From NCBI GenBank assembly GCA_027924585.1, contig BSBM01002110.1:62001-126000 (forward strand): a stretch of DNA of 64,000 bases. The letters are read 5' to 3'. This stretch comes from Larix kaempferi (Eukaryota > Streptophyta > Pinopsida > Pinales > Pinaceae). Positions 21,218 to 34,244 of this stretch are shown here, one piece after another. How positions within the stretch are numbered: position 1 is the stretch's first letter; each line of letters opens with the position of its first letter. Under the pieces are notes generated by a model. The model was not told where the DNA came from, searched no databases, and saw only the letters and a list, made by a program, of their open reading frames with translations. A program made the position numbers and the translations under genes.

Positions 21218-23437
21218 ATGCACGGTCGATTTTCAACTTTGACCAACTTCTCGGAATTTAAATTTGAGAATGGATTTGGATGTCACATTGGTAGACGAGC
21301 GTCCACGCCAACTTTCGTAACGTTCAGAGCTATTTTCTCCCCCTTTAAGCCCAAATCTAGCGAAAACGCACGGTCGAGTTTCGAATTTGACCAACTTCTC
21401 GGAATCAAAAATTGAGCATAGATTTGGATGTCCCGTTGGTAGACAAATGCGCACGCCAACTTTTGTCACATTACGAGATAATTTCACACCCTTTAAGGTC
21501 AAGTCGAGCGAAAAAGCACGGTCGAGTTTCGAATTTGACCAACTTCTCGGAATTGAAAATTGAGCATAGATTTGGATGTCCCGTTGGTAGACAAATGCGC
21601 ACGCCAACTTTCGTCACATTCCGAGCTATTTTCTCACCCTTTAAGCCGAAGTCTAGCGAAAATGCACGGTCGATTCTCAACTTTGACCAACTTATCAGAG
21701 TTGAAATTTGAAAATAGATTTGGATATCCCGTTGGTAGGCAAGTGCACATGCCAACTTTCGTGACGTTACGAGCTATTTTCTTCGCCTTTAAGCTCAACT
21801 CTAGCAAAAACGCACGGTCGAGTTTCGAATTTGACCAACTTCTCGGAATTGAAAACTGAGCATAGATTTGGATGTCCCGTTGGTAGACAAATGCGCACGC
21901 CAACTTTCGTGACGTTCCGAGCTATTTTCTCACATATTAAGCCTAAGTCTAGCGAAAACGCACGGTCGAGTTTTGAATTTGACCAACTTCTCGGAGTTGA
22001 AAATTGAGCATAGACTTGGATGTCCCGTTGGTAGACGAGCGTCCGCGCCAACTTTCGTAACGTTCCGAGCTATTCTCACACCCTTTAAGCCCAAGTCTAG
22101 CGAAAACGCACGATCGAGTTTCAACTTTGATTAACTTCTCGGAATTGAAATTTGAGAATAGATTTGGATGTCCCGTTGGTAGACGAATGCGCACGCCAAT
22201 TTTCATGACGTTCCGAGCTATTTTCTCATGCTTTAAGCCTAAGTCCATCGAAAATGCACGGTCAATTTTCAACTTTGACCAACTTCTCAGAATTTAAATT
22301 TGAGAATGGATTTGGATGTCACATTGGTAGACGAGCGTCCACGCCAACTTTCGTGACGTTCCGAGCTATTTTCACACCCTTTAAGCCCAAGTCTAGCGAA
22401 AACGCACGATGGAGTTTCAACTTTGACCAACTTCTCGGAATTGAAATTTGAGAATAGTTTTGGATGTCCCATTGGTAGAAAAGCGTCCACACCAACTTTC
22501 GTGACGTTGCGAGCTATTTTCATCCCATTTAAGCCCAACTCTACAGAAAACGCACAGTCGCGTTTCATCTTTGACCAACTTCTCGGAATTGAAAATTGAG
22601 AATATATTTGGATGTCCCATTTGTACACATGCACGCACAACACCTTTCATGACGTTACGAGCTATTTTCACGCCCTTTATTCCCAAGTCTAGTGAAAACC
22701 CATGGTGGCATTTCGACTTTGATCAACTTCTGGGAATTGAAATTTGAGAATGGATTTGGATGTCTCGTTAGTAGACAAGTGCGCACGCCAACTTTCGTGA
22801 CGTTCCAAGCTATTTTCTTGCCCTTTAAGCCTAAGTCTAGTGAAAACGCACGGTAAATTTTCAACTTTGACCAACTTCTCGTAATTGAAATTTGAGAATA
22901 GTTTTGGATGTCCCTTTGGTAGACAAGCGTCCACACCAACTTTCGTGACGTTCCGAGCTATTTTCTCCCCCTTTAAGCCCAAGTCTAGCGAAAACGCACG
23001 GTCAAGTTTCAAATTTGACCAACTTCTCGGAATTGAAAATTGAGCATAGATTTGGTTGTCCCGTTGGTAGACAAATGCGCACGCCAACTTTCGTGACGTT
23101 CCGAGCTATTTTCTCACCCTTTAAACCTAAGTCTAGCGAAAATGCACTGTCGATTTTCAACTTTGACCAACTTCTCGGAATTTAAATTTGAGAATAGATT
23201 TGGATGTCACATTGGTAGACGAGCGTCCACGCCAACTTTCGTGACGCTCCGAGCTATTTTCACACCCTTTAAGCCCAAGTCGAGCGAAAACGCACGATCG
23301 AGTTTCAACTTCGACTAACCTCTCGGAATTGAAAGTTGAGAATAGTTTTGGATGTCCCATTGGTAGACAAGCGTCCACACCAACTTTCGTGACGTTCCGA
23401 GCTATTTTCTGCCCCTTTAAGCCCAAGTCTAGCGAAA
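21218..23437 (+). repeat. HOR copy H7, 15-mer
   Basis: 2220 bp, the counterpart of H1 at an offset of 20,424. It has the same deletion of M16-M23, the same hybrid M15/M23 and the same private bases ('gagata' in M2, 'gcacaacacc' in M10). I saw no difference from H1. Confidence 0.93.
23290..23437 (+). repeat. Hybrid monomer M15/M23, 15-mer junction in H7
   Basis: It looks identical to the H1 junction, including 'gaaagttgag' (about 23,331) and 'ttctgcccctttaag', as expected from block duplication. Confidence 0.9.
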
Positions 23438-24410
23438 ATGCACGGTCGATTTTCAACTTTGACCAACTTCTCGGAATTTAAATTTGAGAATGGATTTGGA
23501 TGTCACATTGGTAGACGAGCATCCACGCCAACTTTCGTAACGTTCAGAGCTATTTTCTCCCCCTTTAAGCCCAAATCTAGCGAAAACGCACGGTCGAGTT
23601 TCGAATTTGACCAACTTCTCGGAATTAAAAATTGAGCATAGATTTGGATGTCCCGTTGGTAGACAAATGCGCACGCCAACTTTTGTCACATTACGAGCTA
23701 ATTTCACACCCTTTAAGGTCAAGTCGAGCGAAAAAGCACGGTCGAGTTTCGAATTTGACCAACTTCTCGGAATTGAAAATTGAGCATAGATTTGGATGTC
23801 CCGTTGGTAGACAAATGCGCACGCCAACTTTCGTCACATTCCGAGCTATTTTCTCACCCTTTAAGCCGAAGTCTAGCGAAAATGCACGGTCGATTCTCAA
23901 CTTTGACCAACTTATCAGAGTTGAAATTTGAAAATAGATTTGGATATCCCGTTGGTAGGCAAGTGCACATGCCAACTTTCGTGACGTTACGAGCTATTTT
24001 CTCCGCCTTTAAGCTCAACTCTAGCAAAAACGCACGGTCGAGTTTCGAATTTGACCAACTTCTCGGAATTGAAAACTGAGCATAGATTTGGATGTCCCGT
24101 TGGTAGACAAATGCGCACGCCAACTTTCGTGACGTTCCGAGCTATTTTCTCACATATTAAGCCTAAGTCTAGCGAAAACGCACGGTCGAGTTTTGAATTT
24201 GACCAACTTCTCGGAGTTGAAAATTGAGCATAGACTTGGATGTCCCGTTGGTAGACGAGCGTCCGCGCCAACTTTCGTAACGTTCCGAGCTATTCTCACA
24301 CCCTTTAAGCCCAAGTCTAGCGAAAACGCACGATCGAGTTTCAACTTTGATTAACTTCTCGGAATTGAAATTTGAGAATAGATTTGGATGTCCCGTTGGT
24401 AGACGAATGC

Positions 24411-24420
24411 GCACCGCCAA
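24411..24420. other. Single-base insertion in H8 M7
   Basis: It reads 'gcaccgccaa' where the counterpart in H2 has 'gcacgccaa'. It is the only length difference I see between H2 and H8. Confidence 0.85.
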
Positions 24421-26398
24421 TTTTCATGACGTTCCGAGCTATTTTCTCATGCTTTAAGCCTAAGTCCATCGAAAATGCACGGTCAATTTTCAACTTTGAC
24501 CAACTTCTCAGAATTTAAATTTGAGAATGGATTTGGATGTCACATTGGTAGACGAGCGTCCACGCCAACTTTCGTGACGTTCCGAGCTATTTTCACACCC
24601 TTTAAGCCCAAGTCTAGCGAAAACGCACGATGGAGTTTCAACTTTGACCAACTTCTCGGAATTGAAATTTGAGAATAGTTTTGGATGTCCCATTGGTAGA
24701 AAAGCGTCCACACCAACTTTCGTGACGTTGCGAGCTATTTTCATCCCATTTAAGCCCAACTCTACAGAAAACGCACAGTCGCGTTTCATCTTTGACCAAC
24801 TTCTCGGAATTGAAAATTGAGAATATATTTGGATGTCCCATTTGTACACATGCACGCACAGCACCTTTCATGACGTTACGAGCTATTTTCACGTCCTTTA
24901 TTCCCAAGTCTAGTGAAAACCCATGGTGGCATTTCGACTTTGATCAACTTCTGGGAATTGAAATTTGAGAATGGATTTGGATGTCTCGTTAGAAGACAAG
25001 TGCGCACGCCAACTTTTGTGACGTTCCAAGCTATTTTCTTGCCCTTTAAGCCTAAGTCTAGTGAAAACGCACGGTAAATTTTCAACTTTGACCAACTTCT
25101 CGTAATTGAAATTTGAGAATAGTTTTGGATGTCCCTTTGGTAGACAAGCATCCACACCAACTTTCGTGACGTTCCGAGCTATTTTCTCCCCCTTTAAGCC
25201 CAAGTCTAGCGAAAACGCACGGTCAAGTTTCAAATTTGACCAACTTCTCGGAATTGAAAATTGAGCATAGATTTGGTTGTCCCGTTGGTAGACAAATGCG
25301 CACGCCAACTTTCGTGACGTTCCGAGCTATTTTCTCACCCTTTAAGCCTAAGTCTAGCGAAAATGCACTGTCGATTTTCAACTTTGACCAACTTCTCGGA
25401 ATTTAAATTTGAGAATAGATTTGGATGTCACATTGGTAGACGAGCGTCCACGCCAACTTTCGTGACGCTCCGAGCTATTTTCACACCCTTTAAGCCCAAG
25501 TCGAGCGAAAACGCACGATGGAGTTTCAACTTCGACTAACCTCTCGGAATTGAAATTTGAGAATAGTTTTGGATGTCCCATTGGTAGACAAGCGTCCACA
25601 CCAACTTTCGTGACGTTCCGAGCTATTTTCTCCCCCTTTAAGCCCCACTCTAGAGAAAACGCACGATCGCGATTCATCTTTGACCAACTTCTCGGAATTG
25701 AAAATTGAGAATAGATTTGGATGTCCCATTTGTAGACATGCGCGCACAGCAACTTTCATGACTTTACGACCTAATTTCACGCCCTTTATTCCCAAGTCTA
25801 GTGAAAACCCATGGTGGCATTTTGACTTTGACCAACTTCTGGGAATTGAAATTTGAAAATAGATTTGGATGTCCCATTGGTAGACAAGCGTGCACGCCAA
25901 CTTTCGTGATGTTCCGAGCTATTTTCTGCCCCTTTAAGCCCAAGTCTAGCGAAAACGCACGTTCGAGTTTCAACTTTCACAAACATTTCGGAATTAAAAT
26001 TTGAGAATAGTTTTGGATGTACCATTGGTAGACAAGCGTCCACACCAACTTTCGTGACATTCCGAGCTATTTTATCGCCCTTCAAGCCCAACTCTAGCGA
26101 AAACGTAGGGTCGAGTTTCGACTTTCACCAACTTCTCAGAATTCAAAATTGAGCATAGATTTGGATGTCCCATTTGTAGACATGTGTGCAGAGCAACTTT
26201 CGTGATGTTACGAGCTAATTTCACACCCTTTAAGCACAAGTCTAGCGAAAACGCATGGTGGCGTTTCGACTTTTACCAACTTCTCGGAATTGAAATTTGA
26301 GAATAGATTTGGATGTCCCCTTGGTAGACAAGTGCGCACGCCAACTTTCATGACGTTCCAACCTATTTTCTCGCCCTTTAAGCCCAAGTCTAGCGAAA

Positions 26399-26546
26399 AC
26401 ACACGGCAAATTTTCAACTTTTACCAACTTCTCGGAATTGAAATTTGAGAATAGATTTGGATGTCCCCTTGGTAGACAAGTGCGCACGCCAACTTTCATG
26501 ACGTTCCAACCTATTTTCTCGCCCTTTAAGCCCAAGTCTAGCGAAA
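26399..26546 (+). repeat. Hybrid monomer M21/M20, one-monomer gain in H8
   Basis: It is the counterpart of the H2 hybrid, with the same 'ttaccaac'. The monomer that follows it begins 'cacacggaaaattttc' (about 26,549) where H2 has 'cacacggcaaattttc'. Confidence 0.88.
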
Positions 26547-26990
26547 ACACACGGAAAATTTTCAACTTTGACCAACTTCTCGGAATTTAAATTTGAGAAT
26601 AGATTTGGATGTCCCATTGGTAGACAAGCATCCACACCAACTTTCGTGACATTCCAAGCTATTTTCTTCCCATTTAAGCCCAACTCTAGAGAAAACGCAC
26701 GGTCGCATTTCATCTTTGACCAACTTCTCGAAATTGAAAATTGAGAATAGATTTGGATGTCCCATTTGTAGACATGCGCGCACAGCAACTTTCGTGACAT
26801 TACGAGCTAATTTCACATCATTTAAGCCCAATTCTAGCGAAAACGCACGATCGAGTTTCAACTTTGACCAACTTCTCGGAATTGAAATTTGAGAATAGAT
26901 TTGGATGTCCCATTGGTAGACAAGCGTGCACGCCAACTTTCGTGACGTTCCGAGCTATTTTCTGCCCCTTTAAGCCCAAGTCTAGCGAAA

Positions 26991-29900
26991 ATGCACGGTC
27001 GATTTTCAACTTTGACCAACTTCTCGAAATTTAAATTTGAGAATGGATTTGGATGTCACATTGGTAGACGAGCGTCCACGCCAACTTTCGTAACGTTCAG
27101 ATCTATTTTCTCCCGCTTTAAGCCCAAATCTAGCGAAAACGCACGGTCGAGTTTCGAATTTGACCAACTTCTCGGAATTAAAAATTGAGCATAGATTTGG
27201 ATGTCCCGTTGGTAGACAAATGCGCACGCCAACTTTTGTCACATTACGAGCTAATTTCACACCCTTTAAGGTCAAGTCGAGCGAAAAAGCACGGTCGAGT
27301 TTCGAATTTGACCAACTTCTCGGAATTGAAAATTGAGCATAGATTTGGATGTCCCGTTGGTAGACAAATGCGCACGCCAACTTTCGTCACATTCCGAGCT
27401 ATTTTCTCACCCTTTAAGCCGAAGTCTAGCGAAAATGCACGGTCGATTCTCAACTTTGACCAACTTATCAGAGTTGAAATTTGAAAATAGATTTGGATAT
27501 CCCGTTGGTAGGCAAGTGCACATGCCAACTTTCGTGACGTTACGAGCTATTTTCTCCGCCTTTAAGCTCAACTCTAGCAAAAACGCACGGTCGAGTTTCG
27601 AATTTGACCAACTTCTCGGAATTGAAAACTGAGCATAGATTTGGATGTCCCGTTGGTAGACAAATGCGCACGCCAACTTTCGTGACGTTCCGAGCTATTT
27701 TCTCACATATTAAGCCTAAGTCTAGGGAAAACGCACGGTCGAGTTTTGAATTTGACCAACTTCTCGGAGTTGAAAATTGAGCATAGACTTGGATGTCCCG
27801 TTGGTAGACGAGCGTCCGCGCCAACTTTCGTAACGTTCCGAGCTATTCTCACACCCTTTAAGCCCAAGTCTAGCGAAAACGCACGATCGAGTTTCAACTT
27901 TGATTAACTTCTCGGAATTGAAATTTGAGAATAGATTTGGATGTCCCGTTGGTAGACGAATGCGCACGCCAATTTTCATGACGTTCCGAGCTATTTTCTC
28001 ATGCTTTAAGCCTAAGTCCATCGAAAATGCACGGTCAATTTTCAACTTTGACCAACTTCTCAGAATTTAAATTTGAGAATGGATTTGGATGTCACATTGG
28101 TAGACGAGCGTCCACGCCAACTTTCGTGACGTTCCGAGCTATTTTCACACCCTTTAAGCCCAAGTCTAGCGAAAACGCACGATGGAGTTTCAACTTTGAC
28201 CAACTTCTCGGAATTGAAATTTGAGAATAGTTTTGGATGTCCCATTGGTAGAAAAGCGTCCACACCAACTTTCGTGACGTTGCGAGCTATTTTCATCCCA
28301 TTTAAGCCCAACTCTACAGAAAACGCACAGTCGCGTTTCATCTTTGACCAACTTCTCGGAATTGAAAATTGAGAATATATTTGGATGTCCCATTTGTACA
28401 CATGCACGCACAGCACCTTTCATGACGTTACGAGCTATTTTCACGCCCTTTATTCCCAAGTCTAGTGAAAACCCATGGTGGCATTTCGACTTTGATCAAC
28501 TTCTGGGAATTGAAATTTGAGAATGGATTTGGATGTCTCGTTAGTAGACAAGTGCGCACGCCAACTTTCGTGACGTTCCAAGCTATTTTCTTGCCCTTTA
28601 AGCCTAAGTCTAGTGAAAACGCACGGTAAATTTTCAACTTTGACCAACTTCTCGTAATTGAAATTTGAGAATAGTTTTGGATGTCCCTTTGGTAGACAAG
28701 CGTCCACACCAACTTTCGTGACGTTCCGAGCTATTTTCTCCCCCTTTAAGCCCAAGTCTAGCGAAAACGCACGGTCAAGTTTCAAATTTGACCAACTTCT
28801 CGGAATTGAAAATTGAGCATAGATTTGGTTGTCCCGTTGGTAGACAAATGCGCACGCCAACTTTCGTGACGTTCCGAGCTATTTTCTCACCCTTTAAACC
28901 TAAGTCTAGCGAAAATGCACTGTCGATTTTCAACTTTGACCAACTTCTCGGAATTTAAATTTGAGAATAGATTTGGATGTCACATTGGTAGACGAGCGTC
29001 CACGCCAACTTTCGTGACGCTCCGAGCTATTTTCACACCCTTTAAGCCCAAGTCGAGCGAAAACGCACGATCGAGTTTCAACTTCGACTAACCTCTCGGA
29101 ATTGAAAGTTGAGAATAGTTTTGGATGTCCCATTGGTAGACAAGCGTCCACACCAACTTTCGTGACGTTCCGAGCTATTTTCTCCCCCTTTAAGCCCAAG
29201 TCTAGCGAAAACGCACGGTCAAGTTTCAAATTTGACCAACTTCTCGGAATTGAAAATTGAGCATAGATTTGGTTGTCCCGTTGGTAGACAAATGCGCACG
29301 CCAACTTTCGTGACGTTCCGAGCTATTTTCTCACCCTTTAAGCCTAAGTCTAGCGAAAATGCACTGTCGATTTTCAACTTTGACCAACTTCTCGGAATTT
29401 AAATTTGAGAATAGATTTGGATGTCACATTGGTAGACGAGCGTCCACGCCAACTTTCGTGACGCTCCGAGCTATTTTCACACCCTTTAAGCCCAAGTCGA
29501 GCGAAAACGCACGATCGAGTTTCAACTTCGACTAACCTCTCGGAATTGAAATTTGAGAATAGTTTTGGATGTCCCATTGGTAGACAAGCGTCCACACCAA
29601 CTTTCGTGACGTTCCGAGCTATTTTCTCCCCCTTTAAGCCCCACTCTAGAGAAAACGCACGATCGCGATTCATATTTGACCAACTTCTCGGAATTGAAAA
29701 TTGAGAATAGATTTGGATGTCCCATTTGTAGACATGCGCGCACAGCAACTTTCATGACTTTACGACCTAATTTCACGCCCTTTATTCCCAAGTCTAGTGA
29801 AAACCCATGGTGGCATTTTGACTTTGACCAACTTCTGGGAATTGAAATTTGAAAATAGATTTGGATGTCCCATTGGTAGACAAGCGTGCACGCCAACTTT

Positions 29901-30838
29901 CGTGATGTTCCGAGCTATTTTCTGCCCCTTTAAGCCCAAGTCTAGCGAAAACGCACGTTCGAGTTTCAACTTTCACAAACATTTCGGAATTAAAATTTGA
30001 GAATAGTTTTGGATGTACCATTGGTAGACAAGCGTCCACACCAACTTTCGTGACATTCCGAGCTATTTTATCGCCCTTCAAGCCCAACTCTAGCGAAAAC
30101 GTAGGGTCGAGTTTCGACTTTCACCAACTTCTCAGAATTCAAAATTGAGCATAGATTTGGATGTCCCATTTGTAGACATGTGTGCACAGCAACTTTCGTG
30201 ATGTTACGAGCTAATTTCACACCCTTTAAGCACAATTCTAGCGAAAACGCATGGTGCCGTTTCGACTTTGACCAACTTCTCAGAATTGAAATTTGAGAAT
30301 AGATTTGGATGTCCCCTTTGTAGACAAGTGCGCACGCCAACTTTCATGACGTTCCAACCTATTTTCTCGCCCTTTAAGCCCAAGTCTAGCGAAAACACAC
30401 GGCAAATTTTCAACTTTGACCAACTTCTCGGAATTTAAATTTGAGAATAGATTTGGATGTCCCATTGGTAGACAAGCATCCACACCAACTTTCGTGACAT
30501 TCCAAGCTATTTTCTTCCCATTTAAGCCCAACTCTAGAGAAAACGCACGGTCGCGTTTCATCTTTGACCAACTTCTCGAAATTGAAAATTGAGAATAGAT
30601 TTGGATGTCCCATTTGTAGACATGCGCGCACAGCAACTTTCGTGACATTACGAGCTAATTTCACATCATTTAAGCCCAATTCTAGCGAAAACGCACGATC
30701 GAGTTTCAACTTTGACCAACTTATCGGAATTGAAATTTGAGAATAGATTTGGATGTCCCATTGGTAGACAAGCGTGCACGCCAACTTTCGTGACGTTCCG
30801 AGCTATTTTCTGCCCCTTTAAGACCAAGTCTAGCGAAA
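26991..30838 (+). repeat. HOR copy H9, 26-mer
   Basis: 3848 bp, the counterpart of H3 at an offset of 20,425, with the same three-monomer gain and the same hybrid M15/M12. I saw no difference from H3. Confidence 0.93.
29063..29210 (+). repeat. Hybrid monomer M15/M12, three-monomer gain in H9
   Basis: It is the counterpart of the H3 hybrid, with the same switch and 'gaaagttgag' (about 29,105). Confidence 0.9.
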
Positions 30839-33800
30839 ATGCACGGTCGATTTTCAACTTTGACCAACTTCTCGGAATTTAAATTTGAGAATGGATTTGG
30901 ATGTCACATTGGTAGACGAGCGTCCACGCCAACTTTCGTAACGTTCAGAGCTATTTTCTCCCCCTTTAAGCCCAAATCTAGCGAAAACGCACGGTCGAGT
31001 TTCGAATTTGACCAACTTCTCGGAATTAAAAATTGAGCATAGATTTGGATGTCCCGTTGGTAGACAAATGCGCACGCCAACTTTTGTCACATTACGAGCT
31101 AATTTCACACCCTTTAAGGTCAAGTCGAGCGAAAAAGCACGGTCGAGTTTCGAATTTGACCAACTTCTCGGAATTGAAAATTGAGCATAGATTTGGATGT
31201 CCCGTTGGTAGACAAATGCGCACGCCAACTTTCGTCACATTCCGAGCTATTTTCTCACCCTTTAAGCCGAAGTCTAGCGAAAATGCACGGTCGATTCTCA
31301 ACTTTGACCAACTTATCAGAGTTGAAATTTGAAAATAGATTTGGATATCCCGTTGGTAGGCAAGTGCACATGCCAACTTTCGTGACGTTACGAGCTATTT
31401 TCTTCGCCTTTAAGCTCAACTCTAGCAAAAACGCACGGTCGAGTTTCGAATTTGACCAACTTCTCGGAATTGAAAACTGAGCATAGATTTGGATGTCCCG
31501 TTGGTAGACAAATGCGCACGCCAACATTCGTGACGTTCCGAGCTATTTTCTCACATATTAAGCCTAAGTCTAGCGAAAACGCACGGTCGAGTTTTGAATT
31601 TGACCAACTTCTCGGAGTTGAAAATTGAGCATAGACTTGGATGTCCCGTTGGTAGACGAGCGTCCGCGCCAACTTTCGTAACGTTCCGAGCTATTCTCAC
31701 ACCCTTTAAGCCCAATTCTAGTGAAAACGCACGATCGAGTTTCAACTTTGATTAACTTCTCGGAATTGAAATTTGAGAATAGATTTGGATGTCCCGTTGG
31801 TAGACGAATGCGCACGCCAATTTTCATGACGTTCCGAGCTATTTTCTCATGCTTTAAGCCTAAGTCCATCGAAAATGCACGGTCAATTTTCAACTTTGAC
31901 CAACTTCTCAGAATTTAAATTTGAGAATGGATTTGGATGTCACATTGGTAGACGAGCGTCCACGCCAACTTTCGTGACGTTCCGAGCTATTTTCACACCC
32001 TTTAAGCCCAAGTCTAGCGAAAACGCACGATGGAGTTTCAACTTTGACCAACTTCTCGGAATTGAAATTTGAGAATAGTTTTGGATGTCCCATTGGTAGA
32101 AAAGCGTCCACACCAACTTTCGTGACGTTGCGAGCTATTTTCATCCCATTTAAGCCCAACTCTACAGAAAACGCACAGTCGCGTTTCATCTTTGACCAAC
32201 TTCTCGGAATTGAAAATTGAGAATATATTTGGATGTCCCATTTGTACACATGCACGCACAGCACCTTTCATGACGTTACGAGCTATTTTCACGCCCTTTA
32301 TTCCCAAGTCTAGTGAAAACCCATGGTGGCATTTGGACTTTGATCAACTTCTGGGAATTGAAATTTGAGAATGGATTTGGATGTCTCGTTAGTAGACAAG
32401 TGCGCACGCCAACTTTCGTGACGTTCCAAGCTATTTTCTTGCCCTTTAAGCCTAAGTCTAGTGAAAACGCACGGTAAATTTTCAAATTTGACCAACTTCT
32501 CGTAATTGAAATTTGAGAATAGTTTTGGATGTCCCTTTGGTAGACAAGCGTCCACACCAACTTTCGTGACGTTCCGAGCTATTTTCTCCCCCTTTAAGCC
32601 CAAGTATAGCGAAAACGCACGGTCAAGTTTCAAATTTGACCAACTTCTCGGAATTGAAAATTGAGCATAGATTTGGCTGTCCCGTTGGTAGACAAATGCG
32701 CACGCCAACTTTCGTGACGTTCCGAGCTATTTTCTCACCCTTTAAGCCTAAGTCTAGCGAAAATGCACTGTCGATTTTCAACTTTGACCAACTTCTCGGA
32801 ATTTAAATTTGAGAATAGATTTGGATGTCACATTGGTAGACGAGCGTCCACGCCAACTTTCGTGACGCTCCGAGCTATTTTCACACCCTTTAAGCCCAAG
32901 TCGAGCGAAAACGCACGATCGAGTTTCAACTTCGACTAACCTCTCGGAATTGAAATTTGAGAATAGTTTTGGATGTCCCATTGGTAGACAAGCGTCCACA
33001 CCAACTTTCGTGACGTTCCGAGCTATTTTCTCCCCCTTTAAGCCCCACTCTAGAGAAAACGCACGATCGCGATTCATCTTTGACCAACTTCTCGGAATTG
33101 AAAATTGAGAATAGATTTGGATGTCCCATTTGTAGACATGCGCGCACAGCAACTTTCATGACTTTACGACCTAATTTCACGCCCTTTATTCCCAAGTCTA
33201 GTGAAAACCCATGGTGGCATTTTGACTTTGACCAACTTCTGGGAATTGAAATTTGAAAATAGATTTGGATGTCCCATTGGTAGACAAGCGTGCACGCCAA
33301 CTTTCGTGATGTTCCGAGCTATTTTCTGCCCCTTTAAGCCCAAGTCTAGCGAAAACGCACGTTCGAGTTTCAACTTTCACAAACATTTCGGAATTAAAAT
33401 TTGAGAATAGTTTTGGATGTACCATTGGTAGACAAGCGTCCACACCAACTTTCGTGACATTCCGAGCTATTTTATCGCCCTTCAAGCCCAACTCTAGCGA
33501 AAACGTAGGGTCGAGTTTCGACTTCTCACCAACTTCTCAGAATTCAAAATTGAGCATAGATTTGGATGTCCCATTTGTAGACATGTGTGCACAGCAACTT
33601 TCGTGATGTTACGAGCTAATTTCACACACTTTAAGCACAAGTCTAGCGAAAACGCATGGTGGCGTTTTGACTTTGACCAACTTCTCGGAATTGAAATTTG
33701 AGAATAGATTTGGATGTCCCCTTGGTAGACAAGTGCACACGCCAACTTTCATGACGTTCCAACCTATTTTCTCGCCCTTTAAGCCCAAGTCTAGCGAAAA

Positions 33801-34244
33801 CACACGGCAAATTTTCAACTTTGACCAACTTCTCGGAATTTAAATTTGAGAATAGATTTGGATGTCCCATTGGTAGACAAGCATCCACACCAACTTTCGT
33901 GACATTCCAAGCTATTTTCTTCCCATTTAAGCCCAACTTTAGAGAAAACGCACAGTCGCGTTTCATCTTTGACCAACTTCTCGAAATTGAAAATTGAGAA
34001 TAGATTTGGATGTCCCATTTGTAGACATGCGCGCACAGCAACTTTCGTGACATTACGAGCTAATTTCACATCATTTAAGCCCAATTCTAGCGAAAACGCA
34101 CGATCGAGTTTCAACTTATACCAACTTCTCGGAATTGAAATTTGAGAATAGATTTGGATGTCCCATTGGTAGACAAGCGTGCACGCCAACTTTCGTGACG
34201 TTCCGAGCTATTTTCTGCCCCTTTAAGCCCAAGTCTAGCGAAAA
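30839..34244 (+). repeat. HOR copy H10, 23-mer with two single-base insertions
   Basis: 3406 bp. It matches H4 through M22 and into M23, but without H4's four-monomer gain. There is one extra base in M19 ('acttctcacc', 33,521-33,530) and one extra a at the end of M23 ('gcgaaaaatg', about 34,239). After about 34,165 it no longer corresponds to H4. Confidence 0.9.

Larger units (their letters stand above)
23438..26990 (+). repeat. HOR copy H8, 24-mer
   Basis: 3553 bp, the counterpart of H2, including the extra M20-like monomer. Two differences from H2 are visible: one extra c in M7 ('gcaccgccaa', 24,411-24,420), and 'acggaaaatt' instead of 'acggcaaatt' at about 26,554. Confidence 0.92.
20425..34165 (+). 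repeat. Large block duplication, copy 2
   Basis: This is the second copy of the 13.7 kb block. Differences from copy 1 that I noticed are an extra c at about 24,414, c to a at about 26,554 and an extra base at about 33,525; there may be a few more. Correspondence stops where H4 has its four-monomer jump and H10 does not. The last 650 bp lie in an indel-rich tract. Confidence 0.86.
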
